A DNA stretch of 64,000 nucleotides from Prorocentrum cordatum. Taxonomy: Eukaryota > Sar > Dinophyceae > Prorocentrales > Prorocentraceae. The stretch spans positions 92,743 through 156,742 of the forward strand of contig CAUYUJ010018714.1 in assembly GCA_963575745.1 (NCBI GenBank), given 5' to 3'. A program made the translations under genes and the position numbers. Below are positions 54,765 through 64,000 of the stretch, piece by piece. Under the pieces are notes generated by a model. It searched no databases and was not told the origin of the DNA. It saw nothing but the letters and a program-made list of their open reading frames with translations. The stretch's first letter is position 1. Every line of letters begins with the position of its first letter.

Positions 54765-56590
54765 CGCCGTTGTGGGTATCGCCATCGGTGGATCTCCATA
54801 TGGGGCCACGAAGCGTGTACGGGGTGTACCGACATAGGGCGGGAACGTATGTGGGCTCAACCATTGGAGAATTTGGTGGCGCTCCGTATGGGGCCACGAA
54901 ACGTGCGAGAGGTGTGCCTAAATGGAGCGGGGCCGCCATGCGAACGTCGCCACTGGGGACTTCGGTGGAGCTCCCCATGGGACCACGAAACGATTGAGGG
55001 GTATGCAGAAATGGGCGGGGGGGACGCATGCAAACGTTGCCACTGAACATCGGTGGAGCTCCGTATGGGGCCACGAAACGCGTGAGGGGTGTGCCAAATT
55101 GGGGGGGATGCGGGACGCATGTGATCACAGCCACTGGGGCCTTCGGGCCTTCGGTGGAGCTCCGTATGGAGCCACGAATCGCGTGAGAGGTGTGCCGAAA
55201 TGGGCGTGGGGAGACGCACGTGATCACAGCCACTGTTGCCTCTGGTAGAGCTCCCCATGGGGCCACGAAACGCTGTACTGGGAAGCGCGGGCGCATGTGA
55301 TCACAACCTCTGGGGCAGTATGGGGCCACGAAACGCAATATTGGGTAGCGCGGGACGCATGTGGTCACAGCCACTGTGGCTTTCGGTGGAGCGCCCTATG
55401 GGGCCACGAACCGCAGTAATGGGTGTCGCGGGACGCCTGTGGTCACAACCACTTGGGCCTTCGGTGGAACTCCCTATTGGGGCCACCAGAGGCAATACTG
55501 GGTGGCACGAGACGCATGTGGTCACAGCCACTAGGGCCTTCAGCGGAGCTCCCCATGGGGTCACGAAACGCTGTACTGGGTAGCGAGGGACGCATGTGGT
55601 CACAGCCACTAAGGCCTTCAATGGAGCTCCCCATGGTGCCACGAAACGCTGTACTGGTTGGCGCGGGACGCATGGTGTCACAGCCACTGGGGCCTCTGGT
55701 AGAGCTCCCTATGGGGCCACGAAACGCCTAACTCAGGAGCGCGGGGCACATGTGGTCATAACAACCGGGGCGATCCCTATGTGGCCTCGAAACGCCGCAC
55801 TGGGTGGCGACGGACCCATGGTGTCACAACCACTGGGGCCTTCGGTGGAGCTCCATATGGGGCCACAGCCACTGGGGCCGTCAGTGGAGCTCCCCATGGG
55901 GCCACGAAACGCTGTACTGGGTAGCAAGGTGGTCACAGCCATTGGGGCCTTCGGTGGAGGTGCTTATGCCACGAAAAGTAGTACTGGGTGGCGCGAGACG
56001 TATGTGATCACAGCCACTGGGGCCTTCGATGGAGCTCCCTATGAGGCCACGAGACGCCGTATTGGAAAGCGAGGGACGCATTTGGTCACAGACACTGGAG
56101 CCTTCGGTGGAGCTCCCTATGGGGCCACGAAAGGCAATGCTGGGTGGCGCGAGACGCATGTTGGCACAGCCACTGGGGCCTCTGGTAGAGTTCCCTCTCG
56201 GGCCACGAAACGCCATACTCAGGGGAGCGGGACACATGTGGTCACAGCCACTGGGGCCTTCGGTGGAGTTCCCGAATGGGTGGCGCGGGTCCCATTGTGT
56301 CACAGCCACTGGGGCCTTCGGTGGAGCTCCCTATGGGGCCACGAAAGGAAATACTGGGTGGCGCGAGACGCATGTGGTCGTAGCCACTGGGGCCGTCAGT
56401 GGAGCTCCCAGTGGGGCCACGAAGCGCTGCACTGGGTGGCGCGGAACGCATGTGGTCAGAACAACTGGGGCCTTCGGTGGAGCTCCCTATGGGCCCTCGA
56501 AACGCCGCACTGGGTGGCGCGGGACTCATGGTGTCACAGCCACTTGGGCCTCTGGTGGAGCTCACTATGGGGCCACGAAGCGCCGTACAC
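54765..56590. repeat. Minisatellite, units of about 79-89 bp, about 22 copies
   Basis: GGTGGAGCTCCnnATGGGGC followed by CACGAAACG recurs at 54802, 54890, 54979, 55066, 55168, 55257 and so on. The period is near 88 bp at the left and near 79 bp from about 55400. Between these words units carry GGGACGCATGTGGTCACAGC and CACTGGGGCCTTC. Long overlapping frames on both strands are products of the repeat. Confidence 0.85.
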
Positions 56591-56783
56591 CCCCCACAGT
56601 AACGTGGCAAATCGCTAACGTAACCTGACCCAGGCCCTGTCGACACTACGCCAAAGCTAACCTGACCCATTAAACCTGACGTGACCAACGGCTCGGCGAC
56701 ACCAGTGTGTCACGCGCGCGCGCTGAACATGCAATGCAAAAGTGCCAACTGTATCACTAACCCCTCTTCGTTTCCAATTAGGA

Positions 56784-56945
56784 ATTTGGCCAGTGCTGAA
56801 GCGAGAGCCACTTTCGTGATTATGGATGTGGCCGGCGCTGTGGCGAGAGCAAGATTTTGCAATCATGAATGTGGCTGGCGCTAAGGCGAGAGCAACTTTC
56901 GAAATCGTGGATGTGGACGGCGCTGTGGCGAGAGCAAGATTTGCA
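56784..56945. repeat. 42-bp minisatellite, left part (about four units)
   Basis: Units contain GATGTGGCCGGCGCTGTGGC and GAGAGCAAGATTTGCAATC. The same family resumes at 60906 after an apparent insertion. Confidence 0.75.
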
Positions 56946-57119
56946 ATCCGCCGACCCCTTGGGGTCATCGGCGTGTGAGATGCTTCCCCCCTCCCCAAAC
57001 CCCTCCCCCCGGAGCCTGGTCCGGTCGTTTTGGAGGGGGGGGGGGGGGGGTCCGGCCGGATTCCCCGGGATCCGCCGGCGCGGTCCGGGGGGGGTCATCC
57101 GCTCCAGAGAGTCTGCTGG

Positions 57120-57765
57120 GGGGGCCGCAAACGAGCGAAGAGGCTCCCAAGAAGCTCTGCAGACGGTCCAAGAGGGCCCCGAGTCGCCGAAAAAACACTC
57201 GAAGACGGTCAAGATGGCCTCCAGATGGCCCCAGATGCCTCCAAGACGCCCCAAGAAGCTTCCAAGACGCCTCCCAAGATGGCCCCAAGAGGCCAAAATC
57301 GTCGATTTCCATTGGTTTTTTCAACGTTTTTGGCCTTCGCGTTTTTTCGGGCTTCCGACGCTCCAAGACGGCGAAAGAAGCCCCCAAGACGGCATCAAGA
57401 CGACCCGAGAGGCTCCCAAGTGGGCCCCAACACGGCCCAAGAGCGCCTCAAAACGGCTCAAGAGGGCCTTCAGACAGTCCAAGAGGGCCCACAGAGGGGC
57501 CCAAGAAAGGCTCCAGACGGGGACCACGAACCTAAAATTCTAGCCTTCCGCCCCAAAAGGCGCCAAGGAGGCCCCAAGAGGCCTCCAAGAGGCTCCAAGA
57601 AGCCCCCAAGAGGCCCCCAACAAGCCCAAAAAAAGCCCCAAGCTGCCCCAAAACAGCTCCCCAGAAGCCTCCAAACTGCCTCCCGCAGGCCCCCGAGAGG
57701 ATTCTCACGACGACGGCGCCAGAGGCTCCCACAACGGTCAACGAAGCCCCCAAGATGGCCCCAAA
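57120..57765. repeat. CCAAGAnGGC / CCCCAAGAGGC degenerate repeats, left cluster
   Basis: Words CAAGATGGCC, CCAAGAGGC and CCAAGACG recur at about 10-15-bp spacing. The same word family appears upstream of array A and B genes and at 60292-60840. Confidence 0.8.
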
Positions 57766-57986
57766 AAGGTGCCCAGCCTACGCCGTCGAGTCTGTCGCCG
57801 CCATTGTCGTCCTCGTCGTGTTCTCCTGCTCCTTCTCATCCTCCTCTTCCGCCCCCTCCTCCCGTCTCCCCTCTCAGCTTTCTGTCTCGTATTCCCTCCA
57901 CTGGCTCACTTTTCACCTTCTCCGCCTTTGGCTGCTCCCCCATCCTCCCTCCTCCACGTCCCCCTTATCCATCCCGTCCCCAGCGG

Positions 57987-58499
57987 TCAGATTCCTCGCA
58001 ACTTCCGTGCCTTGTCGCAATGCTCGTCACTTGGTTCCGCCGGGCGTTTCGGAGGGTCTCTCCGCGGCGCTCGTCCCGCTTTAAAACACTTCGCGCACAC
58101 AACTGGGTTGTTTCGCTTGAAATAATTCTTCTTCTGGTCTTTCGACAAATGGCCCCCGTCTGAAAACGCTGGTTTCTTCCCGTCCCCGTTCGGTGGGCAC
58201 GCGGAGCATTCAAACTTTTTCGCCCCCGTGCGCGCATCGTGACACGCGCGGCACACGACTGGGCGATGCGCCTGGCCCGTCTTCCTATAATGTACTTTCT
58301 GGTTATCGGACAAATGGCTCAAGTCTGTGAACGCGGGCGCCTTCCCATCCGCCCCCGTCGGGCATGCTCCACAACGGAAAATCTGGGCCTCCGATTTTTC
58401 GTGGCACGCGCGGCACATGACCGGGCGATGCGTTTGGCCCGTTCTCCTGTAATGTTCTTTCTGACTGTCCGATAAATGGCTCACGTCTGTAAACGCGGG
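57987..58499 (-). pseudogene. Duplicated 3' fragment of the zinc-module gene
   Basis: A tandem duplicate of the last 165 codons of the neighbouring gene (offset 537 bp: stops at 57987 and 58524), apparently identical across the unit. It begins mid-module at MSHLSDSQKEHYRRTGQ and keeps three complete zinc modules plus the PKRPAEPSDEHC tail. It lacks any upstream part, so it is a fragment unless spliced to another exon. The junction lies at about 58499, where GCGGGC meets CTTATCC. Confidence 0.8.
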
Positions 58500-58523
58500 C
58501 CTTATCCATCCCGTCCCCAGCGG

Positions 58524-60425
58524 TCAGATTCCTCGCAACTTCCGTGCCTTGTCGCAATGCTCGTCACTTGGTTCCGCCGGGCGTTTCGGAGGGTCTCTCC
58601 GCGGCGCTCGTCCCGCTTTAAAACACTTCGCGCACACAACTGGGTTGTTTCGCTTGAAATAATTCTTCTTCTGGTCTTTCGACAAATGGCCCCCGTCTGA
58701 AAACGCTGGTTTCTTCCCGTCCCCGTTCGGTGGGCACGCGGAGCATTCAAACTTTTTCGCCCCCGTGCGCGCATCGTGACACGCGCGGCACACGACTGGG
58801 CGATGCGCCTGGCCCGTCTTCCTATAATGTACTTTCTGGTTATCGGACAAATGGCTCAAGTCTGTGAACGCGGGCGCCTTCCCATCCGCCCCCGTCGGGC
58901 ATGCTCCACAACGGAAAATCTGGGCCTCCGATTTTTCGTGGCACGCGCGGCACATGACCGGGCGATGCGTTTGGCCCGTTCTCCTGTAATGTTCTTTCTG
59001 ACTGTCCGATAAATGGCTCACGTCTGTAAACGCGGGCGCCTTCCCATCCGCCCCCTTCGGGCATGCCCCACAACGGAAAACCTGGGCCTCCGACTTTTCC
59101 AGGCACGCGTGGCACATGACAGGGCGATGCGCCGTGCCCGTGTCCCAATAATGCCTTTTCTGACTCACCGTCAAATGGCGTGTGTCCATGATTTCGGGTC
59201 CCTTTCCATCCGCCCCCTTCGGGCATGCGGAGCACCGTAGCACCCGCGACTTCTCGTGCTCCTCCTGGCATGATCGGCACATCACTGGTCTATGGCCTGC
59301 GCCCGTTTTGTAGTACTTCTGCAGTTGATCCGGCGTCAAATGTCGTGTGTCTGTGAACGCCCCCCCTGTTCCATCCGCTTCTGACGGACACGCAGAACAT
59401 TTCAGCGGCTTCTGTTGGCGCGCAGCTCGTCGCGCAGCGTTCATCTCGTTCTCGCACTCTCTTTCCTTCTGCGATTTGCTCCACTTGTTCCACCCGCCTT
59501 TTCTTTTCCCCGCGCACTTCTTGCAGAGCTTCTCTCCCGCGCTTTTCGTCGCATACTGGTTCGCCGCAATTTCTGCCTCCGTTTTCAGGAATTCCAGGCA
59601 TTCACCGCATCGAATCTTAAACTTCTCCTGCACCTGCCCCCGCCACGCCTCCGATGTCTTCCGTGACTTCCGTGCGGCGGCGGGCCCTGCGCACCGGTCG
59701 CATTTGCTTGTCCGCACGAACACTCTATTCCTTTCGACCCCCCCTCCCGCCACTGTGGACGCCATCTCAGCCCATTGCTCACAAGTCGTGCACCACTTTT
59801 CTCCTGCCCCCTTCAAATTCTCCATGCAGTCGCAGCAGAAGCTCGGGCCCGACTTCGCGGCGAACTCATTCGTCGTGAATTCAGCCTTTTCCTTCACTTC
59901 GCAGCATTTCCCGCACGTCTTCCGCGGCATCACCTTCTTCTCGATTTCGGACCACGGCAACGTCTCCCCGCGCAACTTTTGCAACAACAGCTTCGTTCCT
60001 TCCATGCCTCCTTGCGTGTACGGCTGTCTCGAAAATGGCCGATAGATGAGCAAGCCGCGGCGAGTCTTCACGCGCGTTATGGCCACGTAGCTCGACATCC
60101 AGCTGACGTTCCTGCCTTCCTCCAAATCCGCTATAACTGCGTCGAGCGTCCGCCCTTGCGCTGCGTGCGCCGTGCAGGCCAACCCGGGTGAGATTAAAAA
60201 CTGTCTCCGTCGCACCCCCAACACGGGTTTCTTGCGGTACGAATCCAGGTGCCACGTTCTGGCACGAGGGACAATGGGATAGAGCATCCCGACGACCCAA
60301 GAGGGCCCAAAGACGCACCCAAGACGGTTCAAGAAGGCCCCGAGTCTCTGATAGATCGCTCCAATACGCCCAAAATAGCCCCAAGACGGCTGAAGAACCC
60401 TCCAAGAGCACTTCCAAGGGGCCAA
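58524..60425 (-). CDS. Helicase-tail / Stc1-like / tandem zinc-module protein, 5'-truncated
   Basis: 633 codons, but about the first 45 are CCAAGA-repeat DNA, so the true start is lost or lies on another exon; reliable sequence begins near MLYPIVPRARTWHL (about 60287). Residues 80-131 (GLACTAHAAQGRTLDAVIAD, then SYVAITRVKTRRGLLIYRPF) match the C-terminal motifs of PIF1/RecD-type superfamily 1 helicases; the ATP-binding motifs are absent. Residues 171-200 (CGKC...F...FCCDC) and 273-304 (CGEC...CKKC) resemble Stc1-type zinc domains. Residues 343-601 hold five modules of about 54 residues, C-x2-C-x(36-37)-C-x2-C, with HLSDSQKxHY and HRPVMCRAC signatures. The C-terminus is basic. Likely a nucleic-acid-associated nuclear protein or part of a mobile element; the role is inferred. 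Confidence 0.7.
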   Translation of the reverse strand: MAPWKCSWRVLQPSWGYFGRIGAIYQRLGAFLNRLGCVFGPSWVVGMLYPIVPRARTWHLDSYRKKPVLGVRRRQFLISPGLACTAHAAQGRTLDAVIADLEEGRNVSWMSSYVAITRVKTRRGLLIYRPFSRQPYTQGGMEGTKLLLQKLRGETLPWSEIEKKVMPRKTCGKCCEVKEKAEFTTNEFAAKSGPSFCCDCMENLKGAGEKWCTTCEQWAEMASTVAGGGVERNRVFVRTSKCDRCAGPAAARKSRKTSEAWRGQVQEKFKIRCGECLEFLKTEAEIAANQYATKSAGEKLCKKCAGKRKGGWNKWSKSQKERECENEMNAARRAARQQKPLKCSACPSEADGTGGAFTDTRHLTPDQLQKYYKTGAGHRPVMCRSCQEEHEKSRVLRCSACPKGADGKGPEIMDTRHLTVSQKRHYWDTGTAHRPVMCHACLEKSEAQVFRCGACPKGADGKAPAFTDVSHLSDSQKEHYRRTGQTHRPVMCRACHEKSEAQIFRCGACPTGADGKAPAFTDLSHLSDNQKVHYRKTGQAHRPVVCRACHDARTGAKKFECSACPPNGDGKKPAFSDGGHLSKDQKKNYFKRNNPVVCAKCFKAGRAPRRDPPKRPAEPSDEHCDKARKLRGI

Positions 60426-60840
60426 ATCATAAATGTTCTGAAAACATATGTGGGGGATTTTGGTATTCTCGCCTTTTCGGCCTTCCGCCGCTCCATGACG
60501 TCCCTAGAAGCCTCCAAGACCACTCCAAGACGGCCCAAGAAGCCTCCAAGAGGGCCTCAAGACGGCCCCACAGGGCGGTCAAGACGGCCCAAGAGGCGCC
60601 CAAGACGGCCTACGAGGGCCCCCAGACAGCCTCAAGAGGGGCCCAAGAAGGGGAACGCGAACCGAAAATCCGAGCCTCCAGCCCCACGAAGCCCCGAGGA
60701 GGCCCCCAAGAGGCCTCAAGAGGCTCCCCAGATGCCTAAACGAGGCCCCAAAACGATCCCCGGAGGCCTCAAAACTGCCTCTAGGAGGCTCCCGAGAGGC
60801 TTCCCACGAGACTCCAACGAACATCCAAGGGGCCTATGAC
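60292..60840. repeat. CCAAGAnGGC degenerate repeats, right cluster
   Basis: Same word family as 57120-57765, abutting the 5' end of the zinc-module reading frame and supplying its spurious N-terminus. Confidence 0.8.
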
Positions 60841-60905
60841 CCACAACCCAGGCACGGCGGCGGGATGGGCCGAAGGCCATTACGTAGATATAGGGGTCGG
60901 CGGAT

Positions 60906-61345
60906 GTGGCGCAAGCCTGTAGAATCATGGATGCGGCCGGCGCTGAAGCGACAGCAACATTTGCAATCATGGATGCGGCCAGCGCTAAGACGAGAGTAAC
61001 TTTGGCAACCGTGGGTGCGGCTGGTGCTGAAGCGAGAACAACATTCGCAAGTGTGGATGTTGCCGGCGCCAATGCGACAGCAACACTCGCAATCAGAGAT
61101 ATGGCCAGCCTTGAGGCGAGAGCAACGTTCGCAATCCTGGATATGGCTGGCGCTGAGGCGACAGCAACTGTTGTAAACGTGCATGTGGCTGGCGATGCGG
61201 CTAGAGTGGCGTTTGCAATAACGGGTGCGGCCTGCACCGAAGCGAGAGCAACGTTCGCAAACATTGACGTGGCCCGCGAAGATGCGGAAGCAAAATTTGT
61301 GGTTCACGGATGTGGCCTGCGCTGCGGCGACAGCAGCATTCTCAA
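60906..61345. repeat. 42-bp minisatellite, right part (about ten units)
   Basis: Units of exactly 42 bp (for example from 60928 and 60970) of the form ATGGATGCGGCCGGCGCTGA followed by AGCGACAGCAACATTTGCAA. Because 42 is a multiple of three, both strands carry Ala/Thr-rich 14-residue repeats in frame. A repetitive coding exon cannot be fully excluded, but the interruptions argue against it. Confidence 0.8.
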
Positions 61346-62102
61346 CCATGGATGCAGCCTGGGTTGCGGCCAACACAAAATCGATATACTGCATGTGGCC
61401 ACTGGCGAACCGAGAACATCCGTCGCAATCGTGGGCGAAGTGTTCCACTGCACACGCGCACTGGTTCTAGCGCAACCAGCAGCACCAGTGAAACGACCAG
61501 CGCCAGAAACAGCAGCACCATGCGCAGCAGCAGCAACACCAACGCCAACAACAGTAGAAATAGCAGCACAAACCACACCAGCGACTCCAGCAGTACCTCT
61601 CTGACCGACACGACACCAAACAGCAGCACCACCACGCGCACCAGCACCAGCGACACTAGCAGCACCAGTATGACTACGACCACGACGGGGAATGGAAAAG
61701 CAACACCACGCGACACAGCACAAAAGCCATCAACAGCAACATTGCGACCACAACGACAACAAACAGCAACACCAAACACCAAACGCAGCAACACCAACGT
61801 CACCAGCAGCGCCACTGTGACAAGAACGACTGGGAGCAACAACGCTACGCGAAGCAACTCAAACGCAAGCAATAGTACCAGTGTGACCAGCAGGACGGAA
61901 ACAACAGCACTACACGCACCAACACACGCGCAAGGAGCAACACCGCCGCGACGCGCACGTCAGGATCCAGCAACACAACACCCGCCAATACAAGCACCAC
62001 CAACAACACCACTGTTATCAGCACGGCGAAAAGCAGCAACACCACGCGCGGCACCACAAACGCCACCAGCACTTCCACTAGAACGAACACGGCGGGAACT
62101 GG

Positions 62103-62345
62103 CAACGCCAGGCGATTCGCGCTGCACTGCGCGAGCGCCCCCCCCCCCCGCAGGCCAGACCGGCGGGGGGGGAGAAGGTGTTCATTCCAGCGCAAAGCGT
62201 CATGGCTGTGAGCTGGGGCGCCCCAGAGCAGAAATGCGCAATCCGTCCGCGCGAAGTTTTGCGAACCACACCACGGGAGCAACTGCTGCTCGCCCCAAAC
62301 CCGACGGGCGGTCGCTCCCAGCTGAACGGGTTGCGCTAGCGGGGG
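62103..62345. repeat. Dispersed repeat R, copy 1
   Basis: Begins CCAGGCGATTCGCGCTGCAC, then GCGCGAGCGCCCCCC, a C/G hairpin, CCAGCGCAAAGCGTCATGGC and a tail with CGCAATCCGTCCGCGCGAAG. Confidence 0.65.
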
Positions 62346-62574
62346 CCTACAGTAATTAACTTCACTCACCAGGGGCGCCAGTGCGAGCGCGAGGACGACG
62401 TAGTGACTCGTCGTGGGCACGCCGTCAACGCCGGCCGCCGGCCGCCGCCCAGGCCGGACAGCACCTCCAACGCCCAGCATCGGCGCCCTGTCCAGCCAGC
62501 ATTATCACACGCGCAAGCAGCACTAACGCCACCAGCAATTCCACTAGAACGAGCACGACGGGAACGAGCAGCAC

Positions 62575-62785
62575 CAAGCGATTCGCGCTGGACTGCGCGA
62601 GCGCCCCCCTCCCCCGCCGGCGAAGCTGGCGGGGGGGAAAAATCCCGTGTTCCAACGCAAAACGTCACGGCCCAAATCGTTCGATTCTGCGGTGGGCACC
62701 GAACCCCAGGGCACAGCCCACAGCCTGTCCCACAGGAGCTGGATGCTCGCCGCTCGCACCGCAGTCCATGCGGCTTGGCGAAGAT
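62575..62785. repeat. Dispersed repeat R, copy 2
   Basis: GCGATTCGCGCTGGACTGCG, GCGAGCGCCCCCCTCC, the hairpin CCCCGCCGGCGAAGCTGGCG and CCAACGCAAAACGTCACGGC align with copy 1. The tail diverges after about 130 bases. Confidence 0.6.
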
Positions 62786-63583
62786 GCGCACGAGGACCCG
62801 CGACGCGTCGGTCAGAAAAATAAGCGAAACGAGCAGTTCCACTGTGACCAGCCCGACAGGAAGCAGCATCACTACCAGCAGCAGCACACACACGCCACCA
62901 GCAGCACGACTGTGAGTAACAACACAAAGGCAACAGCAGGAGTGCTGCCTGCATTGCCACTTCACCAGGGCCCGCCGGAAGCAGCAACACCACGCGTAGC
63001 ATCAACGCCGCCAGCAGCAGTAGCGCAGACAACACCAACGCCACCAGCGACGGAGCCACCAGCAGCACCACTGGAACGAGTACCGCGACAAACAGCAACA
63101 CGACACGCAGAAGCACCAGCAACCAGCAATACCACCTTGACGCGCACACTTGGAACAAATAGTAGGACGCGCATCAGCCCTAGCGTAACCACCAGAACTA
63201 CCGCGAGGTGCACTACAGCAGCATCGGCGCCGCCACCCACAGCGCTGAGAGCAGCAGTGGCAAAAGCGACGCCAGTAGTAGATATGCGGCCCGCACGGCA
63301 ACATGCAGCACGACCACGCACAGCAGTACGAGCGACCCGAGAAGCTCTAATTTGACGAGCGAGACGAGGAGCAGCAACTACACACGAAGCAGCATCAACG
63401 TCGCCAGCACCACCGCTGCAACGAGCAGACGGCGATCAGCGGCGCCAAGCGCAGCAACACGAGCGCCACCAGCGGCACCACTGCGACGAGCACGACGAGA
63501 AGCAGCTGCGCCGCGCAAGGCAGCACCAGAACCACTAGCACAGCAGTTCCACCAGAACGAACGCGACGGGAACCAGCAGCACC

Positions 63584-63850
63584 AGGCGATTCGCGCTGGA
63601 CTGCGCGAGCACCCCAACCACCCGACCGGCGTGGCCGGCGAGGGGGGAAGCGCCCCCTCGCCCCAGCGCAAAGCGCCACGGCCCAGATCGCCCGATTGTG
63701 CGCTGGCCACGGGGGGGCGCCCCAGACAAAGACGCGCAGTCCGCCCGCGCGAAGCTTGGCCGGGAGGCGCGAGCCCCGCCCAGGAAGCAAGTGCCAATCT
63801 GCTCTAGCCCGATTGCCGGCCGCTCCCAGGGGAAGCGCAGCGGGGGCGCG
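63584..63850. repeat. Dispersed repeat R, copy 3
   Basis: CCAGGCGATTCGCGCTGGAC, ACTGCGCGAGCACCCC, CCAGCGCAAAGCGCCACGGC and a tail with CGCAGTCCGCCCGCGCGAAG and GGCCGCTCCCAG. It shares the tail with copy 1 and the middle with copy 2. Confidence 0.65.
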
Positions 63851-64000
63851 ACGAAGGGCAGCGGCACGCCGCGGGCCCTCCGCCAGCGCCCGCGGCCTGC
63901 TGCCGCCCGCCCCAGCCAGCAGATCCAGCGCCCAACACAGCTCAATGCCCGGCCAGCAACGGGCAGCGGTCCCCGGGCAGCGCCCTCCCGCCGTCGTCGT
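63851..64000. other. Window end, no gene recognised
   Basis: GC-rich DNA with GCGGCA and CCAGCC words; nothing further is supported. Confidence 0.4.

Larger units (their letters stand above)
56946..60905. mobile_element. Candidate inserted element with 14-bp inverted ends
   Basis: Left end ATCCGCCGACCCCT (56946-56959) is the exact reverse complement of AGGGGTCGGCGGAT (60892-60905). Outside both ends lies the same 42-bp minisatellite, interrupted within a unit (GCAATC on the left, GGATGTGGC on the right). Inside are two CCAAGACGGC repeat clusters flanking the zinc-module gene and its partial duplicate. No transposase is recognised. The inverted ends could be coincidental, but the interrupted minisatellite supports insertion. 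Confidence 0.45.
61460..63590. repeat. AGCAGCACCA / AACACCAGC-rich low-complexity field
   Basis: Degenerate CAGCA, CACCA and GCAACAC words extend over about 2 kb and are interrupted by two copies of repeat R, with a third at the right end. Translations are Thr/Ser-rich on plus and Val/Leu-rich on minus without domain content. Confidence 0.75.

Noticed and set aside
54211-55374. 387-codon minus frame joining array B gene 7 to minisatellite sequence
   Set aside because: The upstream two-thirds is the 79-89-bp minisatellite; the gene's real start lies at 54456 and its frame is broken.
60906-61604. Ala/Thr-rich 14-residue repeat protein on plus
   Set aside because: Explained by a 42-bp minisatellite that is also found, out of any gene context, at 56784-56945.

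Overview
The window looks like nuclear DNA of a dinoflagellate. The reasons are very GC-rich intergenic DNA, kilobase fields of simple and minisatellite repeats, tandem arrays of near-identical protein genes, Ty1/copia-like polyprotein remains of the type common in dinoflagellates, and every recognisable coding region lying on the minus strand. Genus cannot be fixed from sequence alone. All homology statements come from reading the translations by eye; no database search was run.

Layout. 0-7 kb: repeat-rich DNA with several foldback/MITE-like inverted-repeat families and GGA/GAG tracts. 7-9.5 kb: no gene recognised. 9.54-11.06 kb: a 90-bp satellite of about 17 units. 11.45-17.05 kb: a decayed Ty1/copia polyprotein on the minus strand, read 5' to 3' as a cytosine-methyltransferase-like domain, zinc ribbon, integrase, reverse transcriptase and RNase H, broken by frameshifts. 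18.1-21.7 kb: a field of (TAG)n and GGATTCC-type repeats. 22.75-34.79 kb: array A, five copies of a gene for a 129-residue secreted protein. 35-44.7 kb: flanking repeats, remains of a second copia element (gag with a CCHC knuckle) and unassigned DNA. 44.75-54.76 kb: array B, seven copies of a paralogous gene for a 130-residue protein in 1.53-kb units. 54.77-56.59 kb: a 79-89-bp minisatellite. 56.95-60.90 kb: a segment bounded by short inverted repeats and apparently inserted in a 42-bp minisatellite. It carries a gene joining a PIF1/RecD-type helicase tail to Stc1-like zinc motifs and five tandem zinc modules. 60.9-64 kb: the rest of the 42-bp array, then AGCA-rich repeats.

The main biological content is the pair of arrays. 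Both subfamilies share the signal peptide, an acidic-to-basic linker ending KGARRR, two cysteines and the terminal WERKW. They also share homologous flanking DNA, so one ancestral unit was probably duplicated and then amplified separately. Upstream of every copy lies a 21-22-base stretch resembling the dinoflagellate spliced leader, which would fit ancient retroposition of a trans-spliced mRNA. The protein's function is not recognised.

Two copies are damaged: A3 by clustered indels and B7 by a one-base frameshift. The copia remains and foldback elements are inactive by inspection.
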